Shown here one piece after another: positions 1 to 11,570 of a stretch of 64,000 nt of DNA (positions are counted from its first letter, which is position 1; each line of letters begins with the position of its first letter). The position numbers and the translations under genes are program-made. The notes beneath the pieces are model-generated. The model ran no database searches. It was not told where the DNA came from and saw nothing but the letters and a program-made list of their open reading frames with translations. Location: the NCBI GenBank assembly GCA_905182985.1, contig CAJJDN010000132.1:14836-78835 (forward strand). The letters are read 5' to 3'. The DNA comes from Paramecium sonneborni (lineage: Eukaryota; Ciliophora; Oligohymenophorea; Peniculida; Parameciidae).

Positions 1-1740
1 TTTACAGACACAAGTATTTCCTACTTAATATTTATTTTCATTTTCCATACAAATAGAACAATCTGTTTTTTCAATACTTCCACAAGATCCGCAAGAATAA
101 TGACATTCTTATAATGATTGAATTTAATACTTTAACATTTAAATAAGCTATTAAAGTCAAATGCATAATTTAATTCTGTTAAAATAAAAAATACTTATAG
201 CACCACCTAAAATTTTAATGGTGCATATATACATACAATTATAATTCAAATAAATTCTATATCTCCATCTAAATATCTTCAACATAACATGAAGTACATT
301 TATCAAATTTGTTTATCCATTCATATTGTTGATTATAATAACTTTATATTAATTTTATTAAATTATTAGAATTTACAATTTAAACTTTAGTAGAAGGCAC
401 TACAAACTAGACTTAAATCTAATAATTTACCTCCGCATTCCTAAAGATCCATTTCAATGTAACGAGTTTTACATTTGCATTAATCTAGTTTTAATTATCT
501 ATTTGCAATTGAATCAAAAGAAGCACATTAATCTTCCCCATAAGCCAAGTGAAATTATTTTATTAAAAAACTAAATACTTAACAGGTTATTTCATTTTCT
601 TTATCATATAATTATCCAACATAAACAACCATTTATTAGGCGTGTTAAATATTTATGTTCCATAGTTTCACATGTTTAGCATTTATATGAGCATTCTATT
701 AATTAATAATTTTTATAATTACTTTTACACTCTGCTAAACCTGATTCTTCATAATATCCATCAATATATTTGCAAAAGTTGCCCTTTAACACACTAAAAT
801 TAAGTTCCAAAAGAACAATACAACCACTATCAATATTATCAAAACATTTTTGACAAGAATAGTGAAAACCTATTGATATTTTCTAATGAATGTGATATCA
901 AATTATAATTCTCCTAAATCATAAAATTAATCTGGGCAGATACATATTGAAAAATAGAGCTATCTATATTATTGATCACATGTTAAACAATTAGATGAAA
1001 GTGGTTCATTATAAGTTTAACAAGTGAAATCACATATTTAATATATTAGAGAAAATCAGTCATCAAAATAGTTCGAAAATTGACAAATAAACTCAAAATT
1101 ACCAGCTGATGAAATGCTAGATATTCTAATTTATGGACATTCTATACAAGCATCTTTTTCAGAACTGTTGCCTCATTCTTAACAATTGTAATAACATTCT
1201 ATTTATTATATAATAAATGTATAATTACTTGAACATGCTATTTATTAAATCATCATATATTGAAAATTGCATTATTCTATTAGATTTTTCTGCATATTCA
1301 GATCCAAAACCATAAATTATTAATTCTGAGCATACATTTTAAAATCATTTAAAAATTTTAATCTAAGAGTTATATTTCAATTTTTAGCAACCAACTTACA
1401 TTTATTAAATTTTTGAGCTACAAATGCTAACCTAGATTCGTACTATGGAAAAATTGTCAAATTTTATTAAATTAAACAAAACAATATTTATTAGATACAA
1501 CAGTTTAATTTAGATATTATGTTTTGTTTAAATGTAAGTAGTTATCCATTCTACCACTTGCATTTGCCATTCAAAAATAAATAAATAGATGATTTAATAA
1601 TAATAATTGCCTAATGTATTTAATATTTCAATCCAAGATGTTATTTCTCATGGTTCATTCTTTATTATTAGCTAATCATATTATTTATAGAAAGTTTAAT
1701 TTTAGTAATCAAGTTATTAGTATAAATATATTCTACAAAT
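1..1740 (-). pseudogene. Cys-rich repeat (furin/GFR-like) surface-type protein, probably decayed; 3' end off the window
   Basis: Minus-strand translation gives repeated Cys units such as CHYSCGSCGS, CDFTCQTYNEP..NCLTC, HYSCQKC and GYYEESGLAEC, the pattern of the Cys-rich growth-factor-receptor-like domains common in large ciliate surface proteins. Two good small introns restore the frame: 108-130 (23 nt) and 207-232 (26 nt). Against an intact gene, the frame around 1000-1210 has two in-frame TGA codons. One sits exactly where a conserved Cys is expected (CYYNCQE-stop-GNSSEKDACIEC, about 1164-1174); the other is near 1055. There is also an unexplained frame change near 890. I read it as a recently degraded gene, though unusual introns could rescue part of it. 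Start not determined; the C-terminus continues beyond base 1. Confidence 0.5.
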
Positions 1741-1861
1741 AAAATAAATTAATAAAAAAATAAATCAAAACATGCTGACACAAAATTTACCGAAATCCTT
1801 AACACTAAAGTTTTTTTAGACCATAAAAATAAGTATCTCCTATTGCAATTGAATGCATTGA

Positions 1862-2040
1862 TCATTATGTATTAAATTCAAATATTTGCAGATTATATTG
1901 CGATTAAAGTTGTATTTTGTGCAAAAAAGAAGTAAAGTCATTAAATGGATTTACTTGTAATAAATGTTATTAAGATTATTATATGGACCCTTTAAAATCC
2001 ATGTTTCTTGTTCTTTACTATCCTAGGTATGTTTAGAAAG
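1862..2040 (+). pseudogene. Short fragment of a Cys-rich repeat protein
   Basis: A plus-strand frame reads CRLYCDQSCILCKK..LNGFTCNKCYQDYYMDPL, one and a half furin-like Cys units. No start, no continuing repeats and no stop context were found on either side, so it looks like an isolated relic next to the minus-strand Cys-rich locus. It could be an exon of a gene I failed to assemble. Confidence 0.35.
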
Positions 2041-2901
2041 AAAAATCCAAGAGATTTAAGTATAATAAAAATGTTTTAAAAATAGTAAATAAATCCTGAA
2101 TTGTGAATAAATGATTTGAATATTATTTATTCTTATATATGTATTTAAAAAAGGCAAAACTCTAATGTTATTGTGGCCCCTTTTTACTAAATTGCTAAAT
2201 ATTGCATTATTGATAAGTGTGATAGTCTAATCTCTTAAACTGTAAACTTCATTATATAATTCTAGGTAAAAATTTTGATAAATATATTTTTGATGAAATT
2301 AATTTTTTAAATTATTTCAATAAGTTCAATTTTAATTACTTAAATCATGTAGGAGCATAAAAATTTTAGATAATAATTCCTTTTTAAGACCATGATCTTT
2401 TTCAAAGCACTATAAGGTTTTAAAAAGCTTAGGGAATTTATGAAAATGTCTATATGTATTTTAAAATTAACCTTTACTCCAAGTCGCCATAGACTTTTCA
2501 TAGTACCAATTGTTATTACAAATTTCTTAATAAGGAAATATCAAAAAGCTTAGGGATTTTGAAAATCTTAAAAAATCCAGTACTCCAAAATTTTTAGAGT
2601 ATATTAAATCTATGTTTTTATAAAATATCATAAAAATAAATTCTTATAAATATAATATAAGTTAAAAGAAGGTATAAAAATAAAACTTAAATAGATAAAA
2701 ATAAATTTCTAAATGCACCCTTACTATTTCCTTTGATTTGAAAAAAATCATTTGAAAAAAAGAAATGTTTTTTCTTTAATTTGAAAAAATATTTTAATTA
2801 TATATTGGGAAAAAGTAGAAACGGAAAAATTTTTAATGTATAGATAAGAATAGAAAATAATTAATTTTTATTATAAACACTTGTAATATATTTAATAATT
2901 A
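2041..2901. other. AT-rich intergenic stretch with a repeated AAAAAGCTTAGGG motif
   Basis: No reading frame with coding character was seen. The word AAAAAGCTTAGGGA occurs near 2423 and again near 2544, each followed by a similar T-rich/GAAAAT context. Otherwise the stretch is low-complexity A/T. Confidence 0.4.
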
Positions 2902-3905
2902 TCAATTCTACTTTTGTTGTTTTTCAAATGTATTTTCTAAAATGTAACTTCCTTTTTACTTTAATAAAGTTTTTAAATCAATGCCTGTTTGATTAACAAA
3001 TTCTCCGCTAAAAATTAATGCTCCTTATGATTCAAAGCTCAATTTTTATTAGATAATAAGAAAAGTATAATAGTTGACTAGAAATACAATGAATGAATAC
3101 CATTCTCTGGAAGTGAACAGTTTTAAAATATAGGAGTATTAAATTTTTCTAAAATCTCTATGTAACTTTTGTGCGAAGTTAATAATTTTTATCCTGTCTT
3201 AACATGCCAAAAACGGATTGACTTATCATTACTACCTGATGCTAAAGTAATTCCATCAGGGGAGAAGCATACTGAGTGGACATAACTAGTATGACCTTCC
3301 AATTTTGCTTTTTATTATCCGGTTTTAACTTCCCATAAACGGATTGACTTATCACAACTACAAGAAGCTAAAGTCTTTCCATCAGGAGAGAAACTGACTG
3401 ATTAAACATCACAAGTATGACCATCAAGTTTATTTAATTCATGTATTTTAATATTCTTCCACTTGCAGTTAAATAGTTAGGCTCCATTAAAATTTGCTCC
3501 ACTAATGTCTACACCATAAAATTCAGATCCATTTAAGCTGCTATATATATTATCTTCTAATTTACTCATTATATCTATTTTTAATACTAAATATTGTTCA
3601 GAGGAGAAATCCTTTAAATTAAAATCATTGTCTTTAATTTTTTTAAGTGTATTAAAAATAATCTTAATGTCCTTTCCTAAAGCTTCTAACTTTTATCCTT
3701 CAACTGCATTTGATTAATTCTTGAGTTCTATGATACTTGATTAAAGATGTCTTTAATTAACTTCTATCGAAAGATATTAAATAGAATCTGATATATTTTC
3801 TTTTCTAAACATATCTATAATGTGAGTGAAAATTTCTTCATCCACCTCCGAAACATTCTTAAAAATATCAAATAAGGTTTCATTCTAGTTTTTCGGAGTA
3901 TTCAT
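2902..3905 (-). CDS. Short WD40-repeat protein (2 repeats) with pentapeptide-like linker
   Basis: 326 aa after removing one 23-nt intron (3078-3100). The N-terminal ~150 residues (start MNTPKNQNETLF) are helical and charged. A short pentapeptide-like stretch ([19 protein letters not shown]) follows, then two near-canonical WD40 repeats with [21 protein letters not shown] and [21 protein letters not shown]. The C-terminal tail [18 protein letters not shown] resembles, as I recall it, the usual end of a large Paramecium WD40 family. Two repeats cannot close a propeller, so it is either shortened or oligomerises. Function unknown; related proteins are usually scaffolds. Stop TGA at 2902-2904. 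Confidence 0.8.
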
Positions 3906-4515
3906 AATCTTTTTCAAAAAAAAAAATGAATTTCTATTACTTAGTTTTGACTTTTATACTACAATAGTGGAAAATATCTTTTCTATTAATGTTAGGATTT
4001 GAACAAAACTTTATGAAGATTTTGATTTAATTGTATTTGATGTGGAATCTTGAATGTGAAATAAAACAAACTATTGCATCACATATTTCTTTAAGAATAT
4101 AGAATAAATGCATACTTGAAGAATGTATATTTTTAATTATATGAATTCATTAGATTTTATTTATATATTAATTTGCTAAGTTAATTATCTTTTGATCATT
4201 ACTTCTTTTCCAATAGCTTGTTTTATTTTTAGTTGCAATTAGTCACTGAAGGCTTTTCCCTTATTTATAGTCTTCCTACTAAAACTATTGATACTCTTAA
4301 AATTATAAATAGCCTAATTATTAATAAGCTCTAATATAAGCTAAATCATATTCACATCATCATAATTATTATTTGATACCTTTAATTCATTACATTAGTC
4401 TTTTCATTTAGATAATATATTTATAAACAAATATTCTGAATTAATGAAGAAATTAGTTTTGATACCTCATGGGAGAGCATCTTAAATAAAACTCATTAAT
4501 TTGGTAGATGATTGA
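3906..4515. other. Intergenic, nothing recognised
   Basis: AT-rich; no frame with coding features on either strand. It probably holds the promoters of the two flanking, divergently transcribed genes (minus gene starting at 3905, plus ORF starting at 4516). Confidence 0.4.
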
Positions 4516-5101
4516 ATGTCAATTTATCAAATAAAGGGATTTGAGAGGCATAATTTTGATACATTCCAAAATATCAATCTTAAAGAGATACATTAAAACA
4601 GCAAATATAATTTTAGAAACAATAAATTGTTTATGGGTAACATAAAAAGTAGTTGATGATTACATTATGGAATATTTCAAGGCATTAATAAAAAAGAGGC
4701 TTCCATTAAGTTTGGAGAAGAATAAATGAAACAGTGGGGAAGATCAGACCTTATTGAGAGGTTTGTATAGCAGAGGATATCAAATCTCTAAAATCCATTC
4801 TTAAAATTTGAATAGTTTCTTGAGAATTTAAATAAAAAGGCAACCATAATTTTGATTTATTAATTTGGATCCTATATAATTTTTGATGACTTAATAATCA
4901 TAAAAATAAGAGCAATTATATTTTAATTCTTTAATGAAATATCGTATTTAATGAAATCCATTTTTAAATAAAATTTATGTCTTAAATAAGCTAGTGGTTA
5001 ATGAGGATCAAATCAAAGTTGATGACATTATTTCTTACCTACAATTTCTAAAATGTTTTTCTTAAAAATTCAATGTCAAAAATTAATTGAGAACTTGTTG
5101 A
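4516..5101 (+). CDS. Uncharacterised small protein
   Basis: 175 codons before the stop once two introns are removed: about 33 nt beginning GTAGTTGATGATT (contains two in-frame TGAs) and 25 nt beginning GTGGTTAATGAGG. The start ATG directly follows an upstream in-frame TGA. The product begins MSIYQIKGFERHNFDTF and contains SDLIERFVQQRISNLQNPFLKFEQFLE, which faintly resembles the alpha-C to beta-4 part of a protein kinase lobe, but there is no glycine loop, catalytic loop or DFG. It may be a truncated kinase relic or an unrelated protein. Confidence 0.45.
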
Positions 5102-7200
5102 ATAATTATTTAAATTTTACAAGGGTTTTAGTGCAATATTAATTGTTTAATTAGAGAGATAATTAAGAAGTTTACATAAAGCCTTTTAATTGTCCTTTTT
5201 TTAATAATTAAAGCAAAAAATGATTTTTTTTTTTTATATTTTTTTCTTGAAGCACATTATTGGTTTTATCTATTATTTGAGTTTTAACTATCAAAATGAT
5301 CAAAATGTTATGAAAATGTATTATAAAAATTATATTCAATAATTAAACTTCATCTCTTAATTAAATCATAGATAAAAGATGATATATTTTAATTTTATAC
5401 TTCTTGGCTTGAATCGGTAACAAAGCTAATCATTCAAACTGCTTGTTTAACTTCATTTAATGAGAAATGGCGAGAATAGTTAGGCCATTTATTAACAATT
5501 CTAGGTTTCTATAGTTCTGAGAAGTAGATGTTAAAATGATACTGACAAAATGTAAGTATTTTTAGAAATGATATCTGATTTTGCAACTCGCTCTCAACTA
5601 AATCATCAATTAGTCCTATATATTAAAGATATCAAATGAATTATTGGCTTTGTTTATTTATATAAACTATTTTACATATATTTAATAAATTAAAATAGAT
5701 GTTATTAATAATTTCATCATATAATTTAAGATTTTTAAATTTTTTCCAAATTTTTTTACCTTTAACTATTTATAGTAACATGAAACCAAAAAAATTTAAA
5801 TTATTATATATATAACAGCGTATATAACACAATTTGTTCTTTTCTAATTACACAGTAAACTTTGTATGGATAAGCTAAATATGTTGAACATGTTACCTCT
5901 ATTTCTTAGAAAGTTGTGCAAGATTTTCCATAATCAATACAACATGTTTCACTAAATAAACAAAATGGATTATCAGTTGTTTTAAAAGGTGACAAAAAGG
6001 TAAAAACTCAAAAATAGATTTATTTTTTTTTTCTAAAGATTTTTATTTTTATTATTTATATTTTTATGTATATTTAACATAATTGCCGAATAGATTGATT
6101 GAAATGATAATATAGATCTACAGAATTTAGAAGGAGTAGTGTATGTATGATACTACTTAGAGATGAAATTGATATCTTTGAATCAGATATAGCCTAGAAT
6201 ACTGACACTAATTAAAAAAGTGTTCTCCTCCTTTTTGAAATCACTTAAATCCTATATTATCCATTCTACCCACAATCCAATTTTCTTATATCCCAACTCA
6301 TTATAAGTTAATTCTTTAAACATATATTTTTAACAAATGCTAGGTTGAAAATTTTTGGCAAAAAATAAAGAAATATTTATGGATTGTTTAAAAAAATTAG
6401 ATAATTATTTCTACATAAATTTAAAGCTCCTGCTGCTAAAAAAAAAAGCAAACCATCGAACTCACTTTTCTCGTCATTGTCTTTTTCATATATTAGGTTG
6501 ATAGGATAGTTTTATTAAAATTTCTTTATTTGTTGGTAAATTGTCAATTTCCAGAAATTTGTATACAATCTAACATTGATTGTTTTGTGTGCTTTATATT
6601 CTTGTGATTGAAATTAACTCATTCTTTCATTGATTAATATTATAATAAAATAACAAGTAGAATAAAAATTTAGATTTTCAGTTTTCATATTATCATTTAT
6701 ATATATTGTGTTTCCAAAACTATTAATGTAAAATAACAAATAATTATCAAGAAAAATTATATTTCCTCAACATTAAATTTCTGGTAGACGATTTAAATCA
6801 CTTTCTGAATTATTCAGCTTAACTAATTTTTAAATCATTAAATTAATCATAGTCTGCAACTATATTACTTAGGTTTTTCCAATTCTAACTGAAATTAAAA
6901 CAATCTTATTTGCTTATTAGTGGATGAATACTAAGAAATCTTATTCATGTAAGCAATTACTTATCTGATAAAAGAGAATTAATTCGATTTATTTTTGATA
7001 GAAAAAATTTCTTTTTGATATTTCTATTTATCAAAGAAAGAATTGATCATTCATTTTTTATTAAAAATAACAATAAAAATATGTCATTCTAATCAGAATT
7101 TGATAAAAATTTTTGAAGATAAGAAGATAAATATTTTTGTGCAATATTTCTTTAAAAAAAAATAGATAATTAAAACTTTTGCATTACTCACTCACAGAAA
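5102..7200. other. Gene-poor stretch with short coding-like islands
   Basis: No complete gene could be built. A plus frame at about 5370-5535 reads FYTSWLESVTKLIIQTACLTSFNEKWREQLGHLLTILGFY, clearly coding-like but soon interrupted by TGA. A minus frame at about 5835-5975 reads FCLFSETCCIDYGKSCTTF..VTCSTYLAYPYKVYC, with Cys spacing like a ciliate surface antigen. Both are best viewed as gene relics. Confidence 0.35.
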
Positions 7201-7210
7201 CTATTGATAT

Positions 7211-8078
7211 GATCTAAGATATGAAGTCTTATGAACTAATCTTAATTAAGAAGAAAATCAACAGACTTAATAATATGAGATAATTATAATTATCAGTATT
7301 GGAATTTAAAGGTTTAATCAAGAATGCTTTAACTAAATTATTAAATAATATAGAATAATAGATTAATTAGATAGAAAAATAAGTGGATAAATAAAATTCT
7401 AAAATAGTAAAAACCAACTTAGGAAGAATCTCAAGTATACTAAGCTTCTTTGAAAGTATTTGATAAGCATGCAATTTATGATAAAATAATATATAGAAAA
7501 CTAGGGTCAATGTCAATTAAGAAGAGTAGGAATTCAACTGAGTTGTTTGGTCAATTGTGTTTAAGAATATCCAATTCAATATAAAACATTTGAAGAAGCT
7601 AAAAAAAAATTAAATTTATAGAAGGGATAATCAGAAGATTTAGTTACTAAATATAATTCGGAATAGAATGCTAAGGTGAACAAAATCAATAGTATCTATC
7701 ATAAGTTTTTTGCTATTTTCTTATTTAATTAAAGCTACTTAAAGACCTTTTACACTATAGATCTGTTTGATAGAAATCAGCTGAATTAGTTTTATACTGC
7801 AAAAACAATTAAGGATTGCAAAGATGTGATTGTTTCCTTGTTATGTATCTGGAATTTCTCTATTTTTTGGTTATAATAGATGTCATTAAGATAGTTCTAT
7901 GTTATCAACTCTTAATGGTCTAATTATTTAGATAATCCATCAGTTAATGTATTATTTAATGAATGTCGATATGTAAAAATTAATTTAGCAATTTCTTGTC
8001 TTATTTTTTATGTGACATTCGTTTTTGATCTAATATCTTTGAAAATGGCAACTTGTGGATTTCAAATAAACTCTTGAT
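7211..8078 (+). pseudogene. Unknown coding-like locus, frame broken
   Basis: Starts MIQDMKSYELILIKKKINRLNNM with a Gln-rich helix. A 25-nt intron beginning GTGGATAAATAAAATTC joins it to QKPTQEESQVYQASLKVFDKHAIYDKIIYRKLG. A second long frame (GQCQLRRVGIQLSCLV..YPIQYKTFEEAKKKLN, then ..FYTIDLFDRNQLNQFYT..) runs to a TGA near 8075, but I find no plausible small intron joining the two frames. It is either a frameshifted pseudogene or a gene with an atypical intron. The C-terminal part is hydrophobic. No family recognised. Confidence 0.35.
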
Positions 8079-9100
8079 AGGTAATATTGCACATAATACC
8101 AAGAAATCTTATTTAAGCTTTTATCCATGATTCTAGGTTTAAATATACAATGATGCTTTTGCAAATACTTCTATGTAGTTACTTAAATTTTTGAATCTCA
8201 AAATTAACCAAAGGCTTTTATATATGTAAAGAATATATGCAGTATTCTAATCAATTATTAAGATAATTTATGAATGAATTAATTCTCTAAGCTGTCTGTC
8301 ATAAATTAATAAAATTTCCTTCAATAATAATTACATTCTAATCTCTAGTAGTTAAGAGAGTATTTATGGCAGTGAACTAAATTAAGCATAATTGATACCA
8401 TAAACTTTTAATTTTCCAACTATCATTAGGAACATAGTAGTGTAAGAACTCTATATATCGATGTAGATTCATGTAATTAAAATATATTATGAAAACTCAT
8501 TATCATATAAATTCATACCATCTTTTATTTCAAGGTTATGGTTCCTTTTCAATTATCCATTTAGTTATTATAAAAAATATATACAACATAGTTAATTGAC
8601 AAATTAACTCTTCATTTGCTAGGAATATTAATTCTAGATAAGAATTCTGCATTTCACTATTGTTATAAAAAAAAAAAAAAAGAATAAACTAATATGTTTG
8701 AAACTTTTTACAAATCTTTGAAAAAATTATAAATTTCCCATCAAACTTTTGCAGATGGAGTTTTCTATGATGATTAAATAAAGATATTAAACTTTATTGA
8801 AATAATAACAATATAATCCTATTGTATACAAAAATGTAGATTTAAATTCAGATTCATTTTTAATTTCCTTTTATAATTTAATCATATTAGGTATGTTTAT
8901 ACAATGTACAGCATAATGAATAGATCATATATGAAAGATGACTTAGAGTGTTAATAAAACGAAAAGACTTGGTTTTATTTTAGATACGGTTATTTTTTTT
9001 AAATTTGGTAATAAACTTCTCTAAAACTATCTCTATAAAGTATATATTTCTCAATGTCAAAAATTGTTTGATAGAAATAATTTGATTTGAATTCTTTGAT
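8079..9100. other. No gene recognised
   Basis: AT-rich with poly-A near 8670-8685. No frame on either strand has sustained coding character that I can assign. The right end may contain more of the decayed ATPase described next. Confidence 0.35.
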
Positions 9101-9179
9101 CCATAATTGAGTGTCAGTTTTCAATGGGGATTCAGATATTTGAAATCCACAGAAAATTAAATTATTTTCTAATTCTTCC

Positions 9180-9735
9180 CTTTCTTATATTTTTCAATTC
9201 TCTATCTGTGAAACATAATAATTATATCCCAAATAATGTTATTAACAGCATTCTTTTTCATTTGGAATTTCTTAAAATAGTTATTATAATGCTTCAAGAA
9301 CCTTTAGCTAATAGTCTATAAGGTTTTTAACCTTTTTGATAAATGTATACATTAGTGTTATGTTTGTTAAGTTTAAAAACAACAATGATTATTTATTAAA
9401 AAAACAGTTATCTACAATTTCAGTAAATAATAAAGTATCATTAGTTATGGTACCAATTTTATCAAAATTTAAAACTTCTTCTTTTCCAGTTAATGGAATT
9501 CTGAATGTTTCTTTGCAAAAAATCTTGAGCAATTATAATAAAGTTAAAGATTTATTTACAGAAATTGACAAAATCATAGGCAATTCAGGTGGATCAACAA
9601 TAGTCATAACTTATATACATGTAATAAATAATTTATTTTTATTTCTAGATTCTTCTTAAAAATTGGGATTTTGCATTTTTCTTATTGTAGAATAAATTTT
9701 TAAATAATTTTCTTTTGCAGTATTAAAACCCTGTT
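9180..9735 (-). pseudogene. Relic of a P5A-type P-type ATPase (ATP13A1/Spf1-like)
   Basis: Minus translation gives GFNTAKENYLKIYSTIRK, then TCIQVMTIVDPPELPMIL, SVNKSLTLLQLLKIFCKETFRIPL and LNFDKIGTITNDTLLF. The order (GF.T..G, PPELP, FC.EPFRIP, DKTGT) is that of P5A ATPases, ER membrane cation/helix transporters. The phosphorylation motif reads DKIGT instead of DKTGT, and PPELP is preceded by D instead of the usual V. Downstream frames (about 9180-9330) break with several TGAs around a possible KRM motif. No N-terminal or C-terminal remainder is convincing. Decayed copy; the functional gene would be elsewhere. Confidence 0.65.
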
Positions 9736-10004
9736 CTTCAGCCTAAAAAATAAGATTAATTTAATCTTTACTCATATAAAATGGATATTATGTATTACCT
9801 CATATGATTTCAGTTCACATAATATTGATATCCTGATATCCAAGTGATCATTTTCATGCTTATTGATTCCTTCCTTAAATTATGGAACACTTTTATCATT
9901 ATTTTTTTTTGCGGTACAATTTATTTTGCTGTTCATAATATTATAATATTCTCAAGGTCTAATAGTCAATAATTTTCACATAAAATATGGATCTTAATGA
10001 AACT

Positions 10005-11020
10005 TTTATTTGAACCAAATGGAAGTCAGGAGAATAGAGAAAGATCAGACAGTAGGTAAATAAAAAATTTATGCCATAGATAGAGAGGATAGGTAAGATA
10101 ACTGTTAATGATGGATGAACAAAATTTATATTGGCAAGAAGGTATAATGTGGTCTAAGAGGATAAGCTGGATGATATGATGACTGTAGGTGTGGATTAAG
10201 TGTAAAAGATGGGACAGAGATCTGTACTTTCAAAACTTAAAGTTTGATGGAATAAGATAAGCTTCCTTACATTTATGAATGGAGAGGTGCATAAATAGAT
10301 TTTACATATGAAATGTTGATTCTGGACACAATGAATAAAACAAACACATGAAATCAGATGACAATCAATATGGCAACAGTATGGTTGGTCAGAAGATTCA
10401 TGTTACATTAAGCAAAACAGTTAGACAGTGATCTAGTTGAACCATGGAGCAATAAATGAGGAGATATATATACTTACTATTAAACTCACTGCATGATGCA
10501 GGGAAGATTTAGAAAGGGGAGTGGAATATAAGAGGAACGATTAGATTGAATGATGAAATTGGTGATGGCCAACAAACATAAAGAGATGATTGAGCAGGTT
10601 TAGAATAATGAATAGAACTAGGGAATCAATTTTTTATATAAGATTACAGATGTATTTCTTTTTTTTACAACCTATCAAATCAAGTTTTATTTGAAAAAGA
10701 GACCAAGGGATCAGACAGTTTTTTTTAGATTGCTAGTGTAAAACTCTGTAAATGATAGGATAGAGAATTATTCTTAAAGACTGTAATATGACATTTTATG
10801 TGTGGATGCTATAACAGCATAAATTTTTGTAAATATGGAGAGAATTTATAGGTTGCAGCCAAGAAATCATCTAATAAGAGAGCTGTCAAGACACTAGTGG
10901 TGAGTCAAAAGAAGTATCTTCTGATTTGGGTGAAAAAATGCACAAACAGAAGCGTAGATATGAAAGATTGAAAATCAAATTAGATTTTGTTATTCATTAA
11001 AACATTACTGATCTTCTTTT
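10005..11020. other. Purine-rich (G/A on plus strand), less AT-rich island of unknown nature
   Basis: About 1 kb in which the plus strand is rich in GATG/GGAGA/AAGAT words and poor in C, unlike the flanks. Short frames look coding-like (MATVWLVRRFMLHQAKQLD near 10370; VAAKKSSNKRAVKTLVVSQKKYLLIW near 10855), but all are interrupted by TGA. The phrase ATCAGACAGT occurs near 10035 and 10708. It could be a degraded foreign or germline-type element, or a decayed gene; no family could be assigned. Confidence 0.35.
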
Positions 11021-11324
11021 GTATTTAAATCTGTGTGAGGCTCTTTTAAGGACTTATGAATGAGTCCAATATTTTACTTATTCTTGTCTTTTTTATATCT
11101 TCTCTTTTTTGAATAAAATAAATCAAATTCATAAGCCTTATGTCCTATCCCAATAATTATTATAAAAATTAAGAATTCCATTTATTATACAAAAATTAAT
11201 GCTAATGTTACATGCCAGACAAGAAATAGAATAATCCTTATTCTTGGATAAAATTTCATTGTTTGAAATTTATGCTTATTAAAAAGCTATATAAATTGAT
11301 TCTCAAATTTACAATCTAGAAAGA

Positions 11325-11570
11325 TGATTTGGTTTACACTTTATATGTTGATTTAAATACAACTTAGGGTTGGAAATGTGTTACTTAAATAGTTTATTTT
11401 GAAGTTTTCATCTTTTATGGCTATTTATTCTATTTTAATGAATATATTTTCAGTTTTACAATCGGGAAGTAAGCCTTCAAGAAAATGCCTAAGAAATCAA
11501 AATTATCACTTAAGAGGACATTGATACATTAATTTCTGTTGGTTATGTAAAGTTCATGAAAATTATGTTG
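11325..11570 (+). pseudogene. Possible relic of an RBR (RING-IBR-RING) ubiquitin ligase tail
   Basis: One frame reads KCLRNQNYHLRGH-stop-YINFCWLCKVHENY. FCWLC preceded by spaced Cys/His residues is the hallmark of IBR/RING2 domains. The frame has an in-frame TGA, and the upstream segment (DDLVYTLYVDLNTTQGWKCV) is in another frame. Assignment rests on a few residues only. Confidence 0.25.

Noticed and set aside
9336..9659. Plus-strand 107-aa ORF
   Set aside because: Antisense to the P5A ATPase relic.
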